Source: Opitutaceae bacterium TAV5 (GTDB taxonomy: Bacteria > Verrucomicrobiota > Verrucomicrobiia > Opitutales > Opitutaceae). From it: DNA of 64,000 bases. The position numbers and the translations under genes were made by a program. Of this stretch, positions 33,561-42,743 are shown in pieces. The stretch is taken from NCBI GenBank assembly GCA_000242935.3, contig CP007053.1, forward strand, positions 2,899,001 through 2,963,000. The letters are read 5' to 3'. Positions within the stretch are counted from its first letter, which is position 1. Every line of letters starts with the position of its first letter. The notes beneath the pieces were generated by a model. That model saw only the letters and a list, made by a program, of their open reading frames with translations, did no database searches and was not told the DNA's origin.

Positions 33561-33613
33561 CCGCGGGAGGCGGCGAGGTTCTTGCTGCCGGACGAGGGAG
33601 GCAGCCTTGTCGG

Positions 33614-35800
33614 TCAGGATGCGGGAGCCGGTGCGGGCGCGGGATTTGCCGGGGCAACTGGTGCGGCCGGGGCAGCCGGTTCCGGAGGCTGGGCCGATGT
33701 CGCCGGGGCCGGCGGGGTGGCCGGGGCCGCAGGTTCGGCGGGTTTTGGCGACGCGGGGGCATCGGCCGGGGCGGCGGGTTGGGACGGCCCGGGTTCTCCG
33801 GTGTTTTTGGCGTCGGGTTTGGCGTCGGGCCCGGCGGGTTTTTGCGGACCGGGATCGCGATCCGCGTAGAGGAGCGCCCAGAGGGCGTCGATCAGGGGCT
33901 GCGGGGCCTCGAAAACCAGGTTGAGATCCTGGTTGGGCGAACCGAGGAGCCAGGTGGTGCCACCCGAACGTTCGGCGATGAAGAGCGTGACGATGCCCGG
34001 CGCAGGCGCGTTGCCGGCAGGGCTGGCGGGCGTGAGCTCGATTTTCCAGGCCCAGGGACGTTCGCGTCCGTTGACGTTGACGCGATCGGGGAACGAATCA
34101 TGGGTGATGGTTTTGGCCTGGATGCGGGGAATTTGCGCGAGAAGGGCGGCGAGAGCGTCGCGGCGGGGGCCGGGTTCGGAGGCGAGGGCTTTTTCCCATG
34201 TCTCGCCGGATGCGAGGGTGTGTTCGTAGAGCGTGGTGGCGCCATCGGCGGTGCGGAGGGCGAGGCGGGCGACGGGGGTATCGGGGGGGAGGATTTGCAG
34301 GGTGCGTTCGCGGTAATCGAGCGGGTTGGTGGAGAGGGTGTTGAGGATTTCGGGCGTGATTTCGTAGATGAAGGGCTGGCCGGCGACGCGCGCATAGAGG
34401 GCGCGCTTGTCCCCGACTCCATGGCCGAGTTCGAGCTTGATGCTGGTGGCCGGTTGCGCGGAGGAGGGTTTGCAGGCGAGGGTGACGGTGCGCTCGGGGA
34501 GATTGAAGCCGTAGGTCTCGATGTCGGCGCGGGAGGGAGCGTCGTTCACGAATTGTTCGGGTTTCTCGACCTTGAGCAGCGAGAGTTCCTGCACGAGGCG
34601 GGCGACGCGGGCTCCGTCGGCCGTCACGGTGCGGGGCGCCATGTCGCCTTCGCGGCTGAGCACCTGCCAGCCGGCATCGGGCGCGGCATCCTCGAGATGT
34701 TGCAGGGTGATCTCGGACTGGGGAGAGGCAATGGTGACGGAGGCGATCGCGCTGGTGTCGAGATCGAGGATGTTTTTGTCGCGGAGCGCGGTCTGCGCTT
34801 CCCTGAGGGTATCGGCGAGTTTGCCGGGAACGAGGGTGGAAAAGAGGATGCCTTCGCGGTCTTCGAGCCGGGCGTAACGTTCGACGATATTTTCGGCGCC
34901 GGCGGGCGCGGCCGCAGCGGCGGAGGAGGGGGGCGTGACCGGGTTGCCGAGGAGGAGCGTTTCGCGGCGGTTGTTGCCTTCGAGGGTGATGCGGATGGCG
35001 CCGGGGCCGAGGCCGGTGCGGTCGGGAGGCAAGGGAGCGCCGGCGTCGAAGAAGCGGTGGACGCGGAGGGCGTTGAGGTCGTTGATGGCGAGTTCGGTGG
35101 CGGGCTTGGAGGCACGGGCCACGATGGGGGCCTCGAACATCCAGCGGGCCTGTTCGCGACGGAGCCGGAGGCGGGGGGCGGAGGCGCTGGTCTGGAGATT
35201 GAGCGAACGGACTTCGAAAACGGGAATGCTGAAGACGGCGTCGGAGCGGATTTCCTGGAGCGTGAGCACGAGGCTGTCGGCAAGGGCGCGGCTGACGACG
35301 TGGATGCGGTCGCCGGTGCGGATGTAGAGGCGGTTGCCGACGGCGGTATCGGAGCCGATCTCGAGGGTGCCGCCGAGCGCGGGCGCGCCGGGCGTGGCGG
35401 CGGGGGCGGACCAGAGGATGGTCAGGGCGGGGGTTTCGAGTCCGTAATCGGAGAGCTTCTGGCCATTCTCCTCGGCGTCGGAGACGGAGAAGCTGGTTTC
35501 GTGTTCGAGGAGTTGCAGCTGGGTGATGATGCGGGAGACGGCGAAGGTATTGGCCGGCCAGCGCATGGGTTCGGTGAGCATCCAGAGGTCGCCGCTGCGT
35601 TCGACGATGCGCTCGAGTTTGATGGAGCCCTTGTTGCCGGTCAGGGTGAGGCTGTCGATGCTGGCGGATTCGGGGCCGAGGACGCGCTTGCGCACCTGGA
35701 GGGCAACGCGCTCGGCGCGCCAGTCGCGTTCGAAAAAGAAGATGAAGGCGAAGAGGGCGACGTTGAGGAGGACGAGGATGAGAGTGACTTTGGTGCGCAT
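33614..35800 (-). CDS. DUF4340 protein of a GldG-type ABC system
   Basis: A 728-residue membrane-anchored periplasmic protein. One N-terminal transmembrane helix (about residues 6-24, LILVLLNVALFAFIFFF) is followed by repeated DUF4340-type segments (DSLTLTGNKGSIKLER, WMLTEPMRWPAN, LSDYGLETPALTILW, FIYEITPEILNTL). The last 70 residues or so are almost only Pro, Ala, Glu, Asp and Lys, a flexible tail. It is the last gene of a four-gene operon, 57 bp after the GldG-like gene. The family has no proven biochemical function; it co-occurs with GldFG-like ABC transporters. Confidence 0.85.
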   Translation of the reverse strand: MRTKVTLILVLLNVALFAFIFFFERDWRAERVALQVRKRVLGPESASIDSLTLTGNKGSIKLERIVERSGDLWMLTEPMRWPANTFAVSRIITQLQLLEHETSFSVSDAEENGQKLSDYGLETPALTILWSAPAATPGAPALGGTLEIGSDTAVGNRLYIRTGDRIHVVSRALADSLVLTLQEIRSDAVFSIPVFEVRSLNLQTSASAPRLRLRREQARWMFEAPIVARASKPATELAINDLNALRVHRFFDAGAPLPPDRTGLGPGAIRITLEGNNRRETLLLGNPVTPPSSAAAAAPAGAENIVERYARLEDREGILFSTLVPGKLADTLREAQTALRDKNILDLDTSAIASVTIASPQSEITLQHLEDAAPDAGWQVLSREGDMAPRTVTADGARVARLVQELSLLKVEKPEQFVNDAPSRADIETYGFNLPERTVTLACKPSSAQPATSIKLELGHGVGDKRALYARVAGQPFIYEITPEILNTLSTNPLDYRERTLQILPPDTPVARLALRTADGATTLYEHTLASGETWEKALASEPGPRRDALAALLAQIPRIQAKTITHDSFPDRVNVNGRERPWAWKIELTPASPAGNAPAPGIVTLFIAERSGGTTWLLGSPNQDLNLVFEAPQPLIDALWALLYADRDPGPQKPAGPDAKPDAKNTGEPGPSQPAAPADAPASPKPAEPAAPATPPAPATSAQPPEPAAPAAPVAPANPAPAPAPAS

Positions 35801-35857
35801 TGAAGAAAAAGGCTGAAATGCCGAAATGCTGAAAACTGAAATGGAAAAGGCGGCGCG

Positions 35858-37321
35858 TCAGCGTCGGCGGGTCCAGTAAACGATGAAACCGAGGATGGCG
35901 GCGAATCCGGGCAGGCCAAAGACGAGCGCGTAGCGGAGCTGCGTGATCCGCTCCTTGCTGAGCGTGAGCTGGTAGCGCTGGATGGGGCGCGCCGGGATGC
36001 TGAGTTGTGCGTCGCGGTCGATCAGCCAGTTGATCGACGAGAGGATGAGCGAGAGGTTGCCGCCGGCGGCAAGGCGTCCGTTGGCCACCCAGTCGGCGCC
36101 GCCGTAGGCGACGACGCGACCGCCGCGGATGCTGAGGGCGAGGTTGGCCCTGGCGGTGGTCCGCTCGGAGGCGGTGCCGACGGCGAGGGGGCCGGCGAGA
36201 TCGGCCTCGGGATCGTAACGCGGCGGCGTCTGGAGGTTGCGATAGTCACGTTCGCCCCAGGCCTGCCTGGTGGTGGCGAGGAGCGGCACGACGTTGAGCG
36301 CCGGATCGAGGTCGCCGCCGAGGGGGCGCACCTGGCGGGAGGGGCCGAAACGCACGGCGATACGGTTCTCGGAAATGAAGCGGGTGATCGGATGCTCGGA
36401 TTTGGCGGGGCTGAGGATGAGATCGCCTGTATCGCTCTGGCCGATACCGGCGGGATCGATGACGAGGACGTTGTCCACAAACATGCCCCAGTCGTAAAAG
36501 AGCATTTCCAGCCCGTGCGCGTAGCCGGGGGTGAGCAGGACGAGGAGGCGGCCGGCGCGGTTGGAGAGATACTGGCGGAGGATTTCCTGTTCGTTCTTGT
36601 CGTAGCTGCCCTGGGGGGCGGCGATCACGACCAGAGCGGCATCCTGCGGTATCCGGGGGTTGTTGTTGAGATCGAGCGTTTCGAGCACGAGATTGCGGGC
36701 AACGAGTTCGTCCTTGAGGAGCGAGATGCCGCGGATCGGATCCACATCGTCGAGCCGCATCTCGCCGTGGCCTTCGAGGAAATAGATTTTTTTCTTTTCC
36801 GGGTTGGTGACATCGAGGATCGCGGAGGTGAGGGTCTGTTCGCCGAGGAAGCCTTTTTTTTCGCTGTTTTCGATCCGGTAGAGATCGTTGAGGACGATGG
36901 TGTGGCGTTTGGTGCCCGAGGAAACCAGGATGATGTTGGGTTGTTCGATCCCCCAGGTCTCGGCGTCGCGGCGCTGCTTGTAGATGTCGAGAAACTCGAC
37001 GGTGATGTGGTGTTCGCTGGCCTTGGTGGCTTCGGTGTAGTCGCGGAGGAGGTGGGTGACGTCCCGGTAAGCCTGGGTGACTTCATCGTTGTCGGCATCG
37101 GGCGCGAGGGTGACGACGACCGTCACCGGCGCGGGCAGCGTCCGGATGTAGGCGAGGGTTTCGGGAGAGAGCGAGTGGCGGCGGTTTTGCGTGAGATCGA
37201 AGCGCCAGCCGTGGTTGATCGCGAGGTAGTTGAGGCCGCCGACCAGCGTGAGCACGAGAACCGCCTGGAGCAGGAGGTTGATGGTGCGGAGCCAGCGGGC
37301 GGTGCGGAAGGAAAGGGACAT
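35858..37321 (-). CDS. GldG-family ABC transporter auxiliary protein
   Basis: The 487-residue protein has an N-terminal transmembrane helix (about 15-33), a large periplasmic domain and a C-terminal helix (about 463-482) ending in WTRRR. Segments typical of the GldG family are FDLTQNRRHSLSPETL, ITVEFLDIYKQ, IIVSSGTKRHTI-like strands, FLEGHGE and LLVLLTPGYAHGLEMLFYDWGM. GldG works with GldA and GldF in Bacteroidetes gliding; here a role in export or envelope upkeep is inferred. It is flanked by the permease (39 bp upstream) and the DUF4340 gene. Confidence 0.87.
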   Translation of the reverse strand: MSLSFRTARWLRTINLLLQAVLVLTLVGGLNYLAINHGWRFDLTQNRRHSLSPETLAYIRTLPAPVTVVVTLAPDADNDEVTQAYRDVTHLLRDYTEATKASEHHITVEFLDIYKQRRDAETWGIEQPNIILVSSGTKRHTIVLNDLYRIENSEKKGFLGEQTLTSAILDVTNPEKKKIYFLEGHGEMRLDDVDPIRGISLLKDELVARNLVLETLDLNNNPRIPQDAALVVIAAPQGSYDKNEQEILRQYLSNRAGRLLVLLTPGYAHGLEMLFYDWGMFVDNVLVIDPAGIGQSDTGDLILSPAKSEHPITRFISENRIAVRFGPSRQVRPLGGDLDPALNVVPLLATTRQAWGERDYRNLQTPPRYDPEADLAGPLAVGTASERTTARANLALSIRGGRVVAYGGADWVANGRLAAGGNLSLILSSINWLIDRDAQLSIPARPIQRYQLTLSKERITQLRYALVFGLPGFAAILGFIVYWTRRR

Positions 37322-37360
37322 GGCGGAATGGCGGAAAAAGCTGAAAGACCGGGTAGCGTT

Positions 37361-38122
37361 TTATGAGTGCAACTGGCGGGCCTCGACGCCGAGGACGCTG
37401 AGGATGAGGGCGAGGGCGGTGCCGCTGAGATAGAAGAGGATCTGCCGCGTCTCGACGACGCCGCGGGTGAAATCTTCCTGATGCTGGAAGATTTGCGCGT
37501 AATCGATGATCTGGCGGACCGGGGCCATCGCTTCGGGTTTGAGCAGCTCGAGCCCGGCCGCGTAACGCAGGCCGACGATGACCGCGAACAGGATCGCGAA
37601 AGCGACGATGGCGGCCACCGCCTGGCTGCGGAAGAGCGAACTCGCCAGAACGCCGATTGCCACAAACAGCATTCCCGAAATCGCCACATAGATATACCCG
37701 CCGGCCAGCGAACCGTAGTCGATGAAATGCGACGCGCGGGCGAAGCGGTGCAGTATCCAGAAAAACCCTCCGGTCGAAACCCACAGGCCGGTGTAGAGCA
37801 GCCAGGCCGCCGCATATTTGGCAAACACGACTTCGCCCGTGGTGACGGGCGTGGTGAGCAGGGTTTCCAGCGTTCCCAGCCGGCGCTCTTCGGCCAGGCA
37901 CTTCATGGTCAGCAGCGGCACCATGAAGAGCACAGGAATCCAGAAAAGCTGGAAAAACACCGAGGCGGGCGAGACCTCCTGCATGGTGACGCTGTAGTTT
38001 TCCAGGATGCCGGCGAAGATGAAGCCCATGAGCATGAGAAACAGCACGGCGGCGATGTAGGTGCCGGGGCTGACAAGCAACATCCGGAGTTCGTGGCCGA
38101 AAATGGTAAAGAAGTGTTTCAT
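37361..38122 (-). CDS. ABC transporter permease (GldF/NosY type)
   Basis: A 253-residue inner-membrane permease with about six helices. It starts MKHFFTIFGHELRMLLVSPGTY, the typical opening of the ABC-2 GldF group. The family segment LLTMKCLAEERRLGTLETLLTTPVT, the cytoplasmic coupling loop, is at about residues 72-96. It pairs with the ATPase encoded 60 bp upstream and the GldG-like protein downstream. Substrate is unknown. Confidence 0.9.
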   Translation of the reverse strand: MKHFFTIFGHELRMLLVSPGTYIAAVLFLMLMGFIFAGILENYSVTMQEVSPASVFFQLFWIPVLFMVPLLTMKCLAEERRLGTLETLLTTPVTTGEVVFAKYAAAWLLYTGLWVSTGGFFWILHRFARASHFIDYGSLAGGYIYVAISGMLFVAIGVLASSLFRSQAVAAIVAFAILFAVIVGLRYAAGLELLKPEAMAPVRQIIDYAQIFQHQEDFTRGVVETRQILFYLSGTALALILSVLGVEARQLHS

Positions 38123-38182
38123 CGGAAAATGCGGAAAGCGGAGTGTGAAAGGATCGGAGTGTGAAGCCGGCGACGGGGCGAG

Positions 38183-39340
38183 TCAGCGGCGCAATACCTG
38201 CTGGGCGTCGTCGCTGATTTCCCAGGTGCGGCGGGTGGCGGCGAGGAATACGTCCTCGAGTGTCGCCCGGCCGGGCGCGAGCAAGCGCACGCGCAGGGCG
38301 GGCTCGTGGACGAGAGCGGCGAGGATGCGCTCGCCGAGGTCGGGGAATGGCGGCGTGGTGCCGGCGTGCGTTGATGAAGCCGGCGGGCCGGCGGGTGGCG
38401 GGGAGAGTGGCGCGGCGAGGGCTCCGTCACCGGACGGGGCGGCAGCCGGCGTGGCATCCTCGCCCGGGCGGGTTGCCTCGGGGGCGGCGGCGGTGGCAGC
38501 AGCGGGTAGCGTGAAACTGATCCGCCCCCGGTAAAATCCGTCGGGCGCGGCCGCGCTGGGCAGGGCGAGCGCGAGGCCGGAGTCGATCCCGGCGAGCACG
38601 CGCGAGACATCGGCCGGCTCGCCGGCAAACTCGACGTCGTAATGCGCCCCGCCGATCAGATCGCGCCGCAGTTCGGCGGGCGTGCCGGTGGCGACGAGGC
38701 GGCCGCCGTTGATGATGAGCACACGATCGCACGTCATCTCGATCTCGGGCAGGATGTGGGAGGAAATGATCACCGTCATGCGTCCGCGGAGGCTGGCGAT
38801 GAGGTCGCGCACGATGAGAATCTGGTGCGGGTCGAGACCGATGGTGGGCTCGTCCATGATGATGACGGGCGGTTCGGCAAGGACGGCTTCGGCGATGCCC
38901 ACGCGCTGGCGGAAACCTTTCGAGAGTTTTCCCAGGATGCGGTGCCGCACGCGTTTGAGATCGCACAGCTCGAGCACCTCGTCGATGCGGGGACCCAGCT
39001 TGCGGCGCGACACTTCCTTGAGGCGGCCGCGGTAGTGCAGGTACTCGGAAACGCGCATGTCCTCGGGCAGCGGATTATTTTCCGGCATGTAGCCGATGAG
39101 GCGTTTCACGTCTCCGGGGCGGGTGGCCACGGGCACGCCGCACACCTCGACACGTCCTGCCGTGGCCGGCAGGTAGCCGGTGAGGATGCGCATGGTGGTG
39201 GACTTGCCCGCGCCGTTGGGACCGAGAAACCCGACGATCTCGCCGCGCGCCACGTTGAATGAAACCCGGTTGACGGCCGTGACGCCGGCATAGGTTTTCA
39301 CGAGATTTTCAACAACAATGGCAGAGGCAGTTTCGGACAT
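38183..39340 (-). CDS. ABC transporter ATP-binding protein (GldA/NatA type)
   Basis: A 385-residue ATPase with Walker A GPNGAGKST (about 39-47), Q-loop region YMPENNPLP, signature LSKGFRQRVGIA instead of LSGGQ, Walker B VIIMDEPTIGLDP and the H-loop SSH. These features are those of the multidrug/gliding ABC-2 group. The C-terminal half contains an unusual insert of about 60 residues rich in Ala and Pro (near 283-340) before RILAALVHEPALRVRLL. It is the first gene of the operon and energises the permease and GldG-like partners. The 265-bp region upstream holds a repeat fragment. Confidence 0.93.
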   Translation of the reverse strand: MSETASAIVVENLVKTYAGVTAVNRVSFNVARGEIVGFLGPNGAGKSTTMRILTGYLPATAGRVEVCGVPVATRPGDVKRLIGYMPENNPLPEDMRVSEYLHYRGRLKEVSRRKLGPRIDEVLELCDLKRVRHRILGKLSKGFRQRVGIAEAVLAEPPVIIMDEPTIGLDPHQILIVRDLIASLRGRMTVIISSHILPEIEMTCDRVLIINGGRLVATGTPAELRRDLIGGAHYDVEFAGEPADVSRVLAGIDSGLALALPSAAAPDGFYRGRISFTLPAAATAAAPEATRPGEDATPAAAPSGDGALAAPLSPPPAGPPASSTHAGTTPPFPDLGERILAALVHEPALRVRLLAPGRATLEDVFLAATRRTWEISDDAQQVLRR

Positions 39341-39465
39341 GGCCCGGAAAACTCACACGGACAGCCGCGGAAGTGAAGCCTGCGGTGAGATTTTGCAGAC
39401 GATCCGCGACAGCGGGAGGGCAGGGAGGTTCCGGGAAGTCTTCGGCGATGTTACGCAGGCGCGGC

Positions 39466-39492
39466 AAAGTGGCACGGGCATCCCTGCCCGTG
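39466..39492. repeat. Copy of GTGGCACGGGCATCCCTGCC repeat
   Basis: The 27-bp unit AAAGTGGCACGGGCATCCCT plus GCCCGTG occurs again, identical, at 45028-45054. CACGGGCATCCCTGCCCGTG is itself palindromic. It lies in the 265-bp gap between the divergent ABC operon and the lipoprotein gene, which otherwise shows only the presumed promoters. Confidence 0.7.
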
Positions 39493-39605
39493 TTCCGGGG
39501 GGAGGGGGGAAGGGGGCTGGAACATTTGGAACATTTATTTGATCGGCAGGCAGGAACCCCCATCCTGCGGGGCTGACAATACGTTCACCCTTCTTCCGCA
39601 TTACC

Positions 39606-40016
39606 ATGAAAATTCCTCTTGTCCTTTCTGCCACGCTTGCCGTCTCCGCTCTCGTGACCGGTTGCAAGACCGTCGATGTGAGCAGCCGGGAATCCGGCAG
39701 CATGCAGGCCGTCTACCAGTACGGCGAATTCAGCATGTTGCTCAACGGCACCGCGCCCGCCGCCGCCGCCGCCGCCGAGGCCGCCATCAAGGAGCTCGAT
39801 CTGTACGCGGTCAGCAAGAAACTCAACACCTACGATGCCGAACTCGTCGCCCGCACGCGCAAGGACCAGAAGGTGACCATTGCCATCAACGAGGTGAACA
39901 GCCGCCAGACAATGATCAAGATCCGCGTCGGAGCGACCGGCGACCTCGCGGTGTCGCGGCAGATCTACGACGCCGTCGAACGCAACATGGCCGCTGGCGA
40001 CAAACCGGCGCACTGA
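39606..40016 (+). CDS. Small lipoprotein, DUF3568-like
   Basis: A 136-residue protein with a type II signal peptide: MKIPLVLSATLAVSALVTGC, so the lipidated cysteine is Cys20. The mature part contains an Ala-rich helix (about 50-62) and the strand-helix pattern TRKDQKVTIAINEVN, MIKIRVGATGDLAVSRQIYDAVERN, which is the pattern of short DUF3568-type envelope lipoproteins. Function unknown. It is probably monocistronic; the next gene starts 191 bp later. Confidence 0.8.
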   Translation: MKIPLVLSATLAVSALVTGCKTVDVSSRESGSMQAVYQYGEFSMLLNGTAPAAAAAAEAAIKELDLYAVSKKLNTYDAELVARTRKDQKVTIAINEVNSRQTMIKIRVGATGDLAVSRQIYDAVERNMAAGDKPAH

Positions 40017-40207
40017 ACCGGCCCGAAGGCCTTTGTCTCCCATGCACGCCCATGGACACCCGTGAAAAAGGCCGGGCGGACCAGCTTCGAAGCCGGACTT
40101 CCCGTCACGGGTGCAGTTTCCGGATCTTTTGACCGCTTTCTCCGCATCCATCCGTGCCTGTTCGAGTGCATGGGTGGTCAACCTTTTCTCCCTCCGTTTC
40201 CCTCATC

Positions 40208-40723
40208 ATGTCCGAAATCTGGCACGCGACTTATCCCGTCCTCGTCTGGCTGCTGACGGGCGTGCTTACGCTGGTCGGCGTGGCGGGCGTGGTGATCCCG
40301 GTGCTGCCGGGCACCACGCTGATCCTCATCGCGATGGGCCTGCACCAGATTTTGCTGCCGGCCTCGGCTCCGGGCTGGTGGTGGATCGGTGTCATCGCGT
40401 TGATCTGGCTGGTGTCGGTGATCGGGGATTTTGTGAGCGTGATCATCGGCACAAAATGGTTTGGCGGCTCGAAGTGGGGCGCGGCGGGAGCGACCGGCGG
40501 CGCGCTGGTCGGCATGTTTTTTTCCCTGCCCGTCCTGCTGCTCGGCACGGTGCTCGGCGCGATGGTGGCGGAAAAACTGGTCGCGAAAAAAGACCTGCGC
40601 ACCACAATGCTTTCCGGAGCGGGTGCGGCCGTGGGGTTTCTGGTCTCGACGGTCGTCCGTCTCGCCTGCGCACTGGGCATGGTGGCGGCTTTTCTTTTTG
40701 GCGTATGGCAGGCGGCGGGGTGA
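40208..40723 (+). CDS. DUF456-family membrane protein
   Basis: A 171-residue integral membrane protein with about five helices. It starts at the ATG at 40208; an earlier GTG would add a non-membrane leader. The glycine-rich membrane pattern VGVAGVVIPVLPGTTLILIAM, GDFVSVIIGTKWFGGSKWG and PVLLLGTVLGAMVAE is characteristic of DUF456 proteins. No function is established for this family. It converges on the AraC gene with a 22-bp gap. Confidence 0.85.
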   Translation: MSEIWHATYPVLVWLLTGVLTLVGVAGVVIPVLPGTTLILIAMGLHQILLPASAPGWWWIGVIALIWLVSVIGDFVSVIIGTKWFGGSKWGAAGATGGALVGMFFSLPVLLLGTVLGAMVAEKLVAKKDLRTTMLSGAGAAVGFLVSTVVRLACALGMVAAFLFGVWQAAG

Positions 40724-40745
40724 ACGGCCAGGCGCTGGCCCGGCA

Positions 40746-41633
40746 TTACCGGCGCGCCGCATGGCGCTCCTCGCGGTAACGGCCGGGAGCCATGCCGCAG
40801 GACCGGCGGAACACCGCCGAGAAATAATACTCGTCGCGCCAGCCACACAGCGCCGCGATTTCTTTCAACGTCAGCGGCGAATGCGCCAGAAGCGTCCGCG
40901 CCCGCGCCACGCGGACCTCGTTCAGGTAGCTGACCAGCGTGCGTCCGCGCAGCCGCCGGAAAAGGTGCCGCAGATGATCGCCGCCGAGGCCCGCGCCCGC
41001 CGCGATTTCGAGGACCGAGCCGATCCTCGCGTAGTGTTCCTGCACATACCGCTCGGCGGCCCGCACGTGGCGCTCGCCCTGCCGCGTTCCGGCCGCCTCC
41101 CGCGCGTGGCGCCCGTGCGCCAGTTCGAGCAACTGCAACAGCACCGCCGTCGCCCGCAGGTTGAGAAGCGCCGCGCGGCCCGGTGTCGGCGCATGCATCC
41201 CGTGCGCGAGCAACTCCATCTCGCTGCGCAATACCGCATCCTCCACGCGCCCGATGTGCAGCGCGCCGGTCAGGCGGTGGCCGGCCGGCGCCCGGAGTTG
41301 CACGCAGTGATCCTCGCCGCCGGCTTCCATCCGCTGGTCGTGGAGCGTGCGGGGCGCGTACACGATCACGTCGCCCGCGTCGAATGCCAGTGCGCGCAGA
41401 TCATCGCCTCCGGTTTTCCCGGCAGCCGCGTTGCCGGTCCGGGTGACGCCCCGCCCTGTCGGGTGAAAGACGATCTCGATGCTCTCGTGCTCATGCAGCG
41501 GGCAATAGTAGCCGGCTGCCACCGGATGGCGGAGCCCCGCCGTGTGCCGGAGCACGGCGCCCGCCACGAGCTTTTCCTGCAACGCCTTCCATGCGGAGGC
41601 CGGCTGCATGTTGCCTTTCATGCGCGTTGTCAT
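40746..41633 (-). CDS. AraC-family transcriptional regulator
   Basis: A 295-residue regulator with an N-terminal cupin (YYCPLHEHESIEIVFHPTG, AFDAGDVIVYAPRTLHD) and a C-terminal double HTH (VLEIAAGAGLGGDHLRHLFRRLRG, LTLKEIAALCGWRDEYYFSAVFRRSCG). Three nearby ATGs are possible (41633, 41621, 41609); I used the first. It is divergent from the dehydrogenase gene at 41729 with 95 bp between, and so probably controls the dehydrogenase-isomerase pair. Effector unknown, probably a sugar or sugar acid. Confidence 0.88.
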   Translation of the reverse strand: MTTRMKGNMQPASAWKALQEKLVAGAVLRHTAGLRHPVAAGYYCPLHEHESIEIVFHPTGRGVTRTGNAAAGKTGGDDLRALAFDAGDVIVYAPRTLHDQRMEAGGEDHCVQLRAPAGHRLTGALHIGRVEDAVLRSEMELLAHGMHAPTPGRAALLNLRATAVLLQLLELAHGRHAREAAGTRQGERHVRAAERYVQEHYARIGSVLEIAAGAGLGGDHLRHLFRRLRGRTLVSYLNEVRVARARTLLAHSPLTLKEIAALCGWRDEYYFSAVFRRSCGMAPGRYREERHAARR

Positions 41634-41728
41634 GCCCGGCCACGCTGAGCCTGAAAAGCCGAAATTCACAAACAAACACCGATACCTCCACTCGCCCCCG
41701 CTCGACATCGGCGGCACATTGTCCCGGC

Positions 41729-42742
41729 ATGAAAGCTACCTCGCCAACAACCTCGCCAGCCGGCCTCAGGCTGGTGTTTCCTCGCGGATCGGAAGTCATC
41801 GCCGAGCCCTTTTCTCCTGCCGAACCCGCAGCGGATGAAGTCCTCGTCCGGACCACGTGCTCGCTTCTCAGCACCGGCACCGAGACCATCGTCTATGCCC
41901 GAAAATTCGATCCCGGCACTCACTGGGATAACTGGGTGCGCTATCCGTTCTATCCCGGCTACGCTTCTGTCGGAACGGTGCTCCGGGCAGGAAGCGGAGT
42001 CAGCGCGCTGAAGCCCGGCGATCGCGTCGCCTCGCGCACCGGCCATGCGTCCCATAGCGTGCGCAAGGCCGACGACTGTTTCCGTGTGCCCGACGGCGTG
42101 GCGCCCGACGAAGCCGTGTGGTTCGCTCTCGCCAAGATCACCGGCCACGGTGTGCGCGCCGCCCGCATCACGCTCGGCGATACGGTGGCGGTCATTGGCG
42201 CCGGCCCCATCGGCCAGATGACTTGCCGCTGGGCGCTGGCCAGCGGCGCGGACCGCGTGATCTGCGTGGACATGGCCGAAACCCGTTTGCAGATGGCGGC
42301 GGCAGCCGGAGCCATCCTGGTGCACGCCCCTGCCAGCGAAGCGCTCGCCGCCATCGAAAAAATCACCGGCGGTGTCCGTCCGCGCATTGTGATCGAATCG
42401 ACGGGCAACGCCGCCGTCCTCAAATCCGCCTTCGAACTCGTCGCAACCGAAGGCACGGTTGTCCTTCTCGGCGACACGGGCAGCCCTGGCAGCCAGACGC
42501 TCACCGGCGACGTCATCACGCGCGGCCTCACGCTCGTCGGCGCGCACGACGCGCGCAATTCTCCCGCCTGGAACAACCCCCTGGCAGCGGCCTGCTTTTT
42601 CGAGTTCGTGCGCGGCGGCCGTTTCCTGCTCGCCGGCCTCAACACGCATCACTTCGCTCCGGCGCAATGCAAGGACGCCTACGAACTCGCCATCAACGAC
42701 CGGACCCGCACGATGGGCATCCTCTTCGACTGGTCGGCCTGA
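41729..42742 (+). CDS. Zinc-type medium-chain alcohol dehydrogenase
   Basis: A 337-residue oxidoreductase of the MDR superfamily. The N-terminal GroES-like fold shows VLVRTTCSLLSTGTET and YPGYASVGTVL; the Rossmann fold has VAVIGAGPIGQM followed by VICVDMAE. The STGTE pattern matches the subgroup of sugar or polyol dehydrogenases that lack the structural zinc. Start at 41729 avoids overlap with the AraC gene. The next gene in the same direction encodes a hydroxypyruvate-isomerase-like enzyme, 158 bp away behind an inserted palindrome, and the two probably act on one substrate. Confidence 0.88.
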   Translation: MKATSPTTSPAGLRLVFPRGSEVIAEPFSPAEPAADEVLVRTTCSLLSTGTETIVYARKFDPGTHWDNWVRYPFYPGYASVGTVLRAGSGVSALKPGDRVASRTGHASHSVRKADDCFRVPDGVAPDEAVWFALAKITGHGVRAARITLGDTVAVIGAGPIGQMTCRWALASGADRVICVDMAETRLQMAAAAGAILVHAPASEALAAIEKITGGVRPRIVIESTGNAAVLKSAFELVATEGTVVLLGDTGSPGSQTLTGDVITRGLTLVGAHDARNSPAWNNPLAAACFFEFVRGGRFLLAGLNTHHFAPAQCKDAYELAINDRTRTMGILFDWSA

Positions 42743-42743
42743 C

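Noticed and set aside
32906-35803. 965-codon open frame on the plus strand opposite the DUF4340 gene
   Set aside because: It is Gly/Ala/Glu-rich low-complexity translation of GC-rich antisense DNA and overlaps the end of the AraC gene. The minus-strand frame has a membrane anchor and DUF4340 segments.
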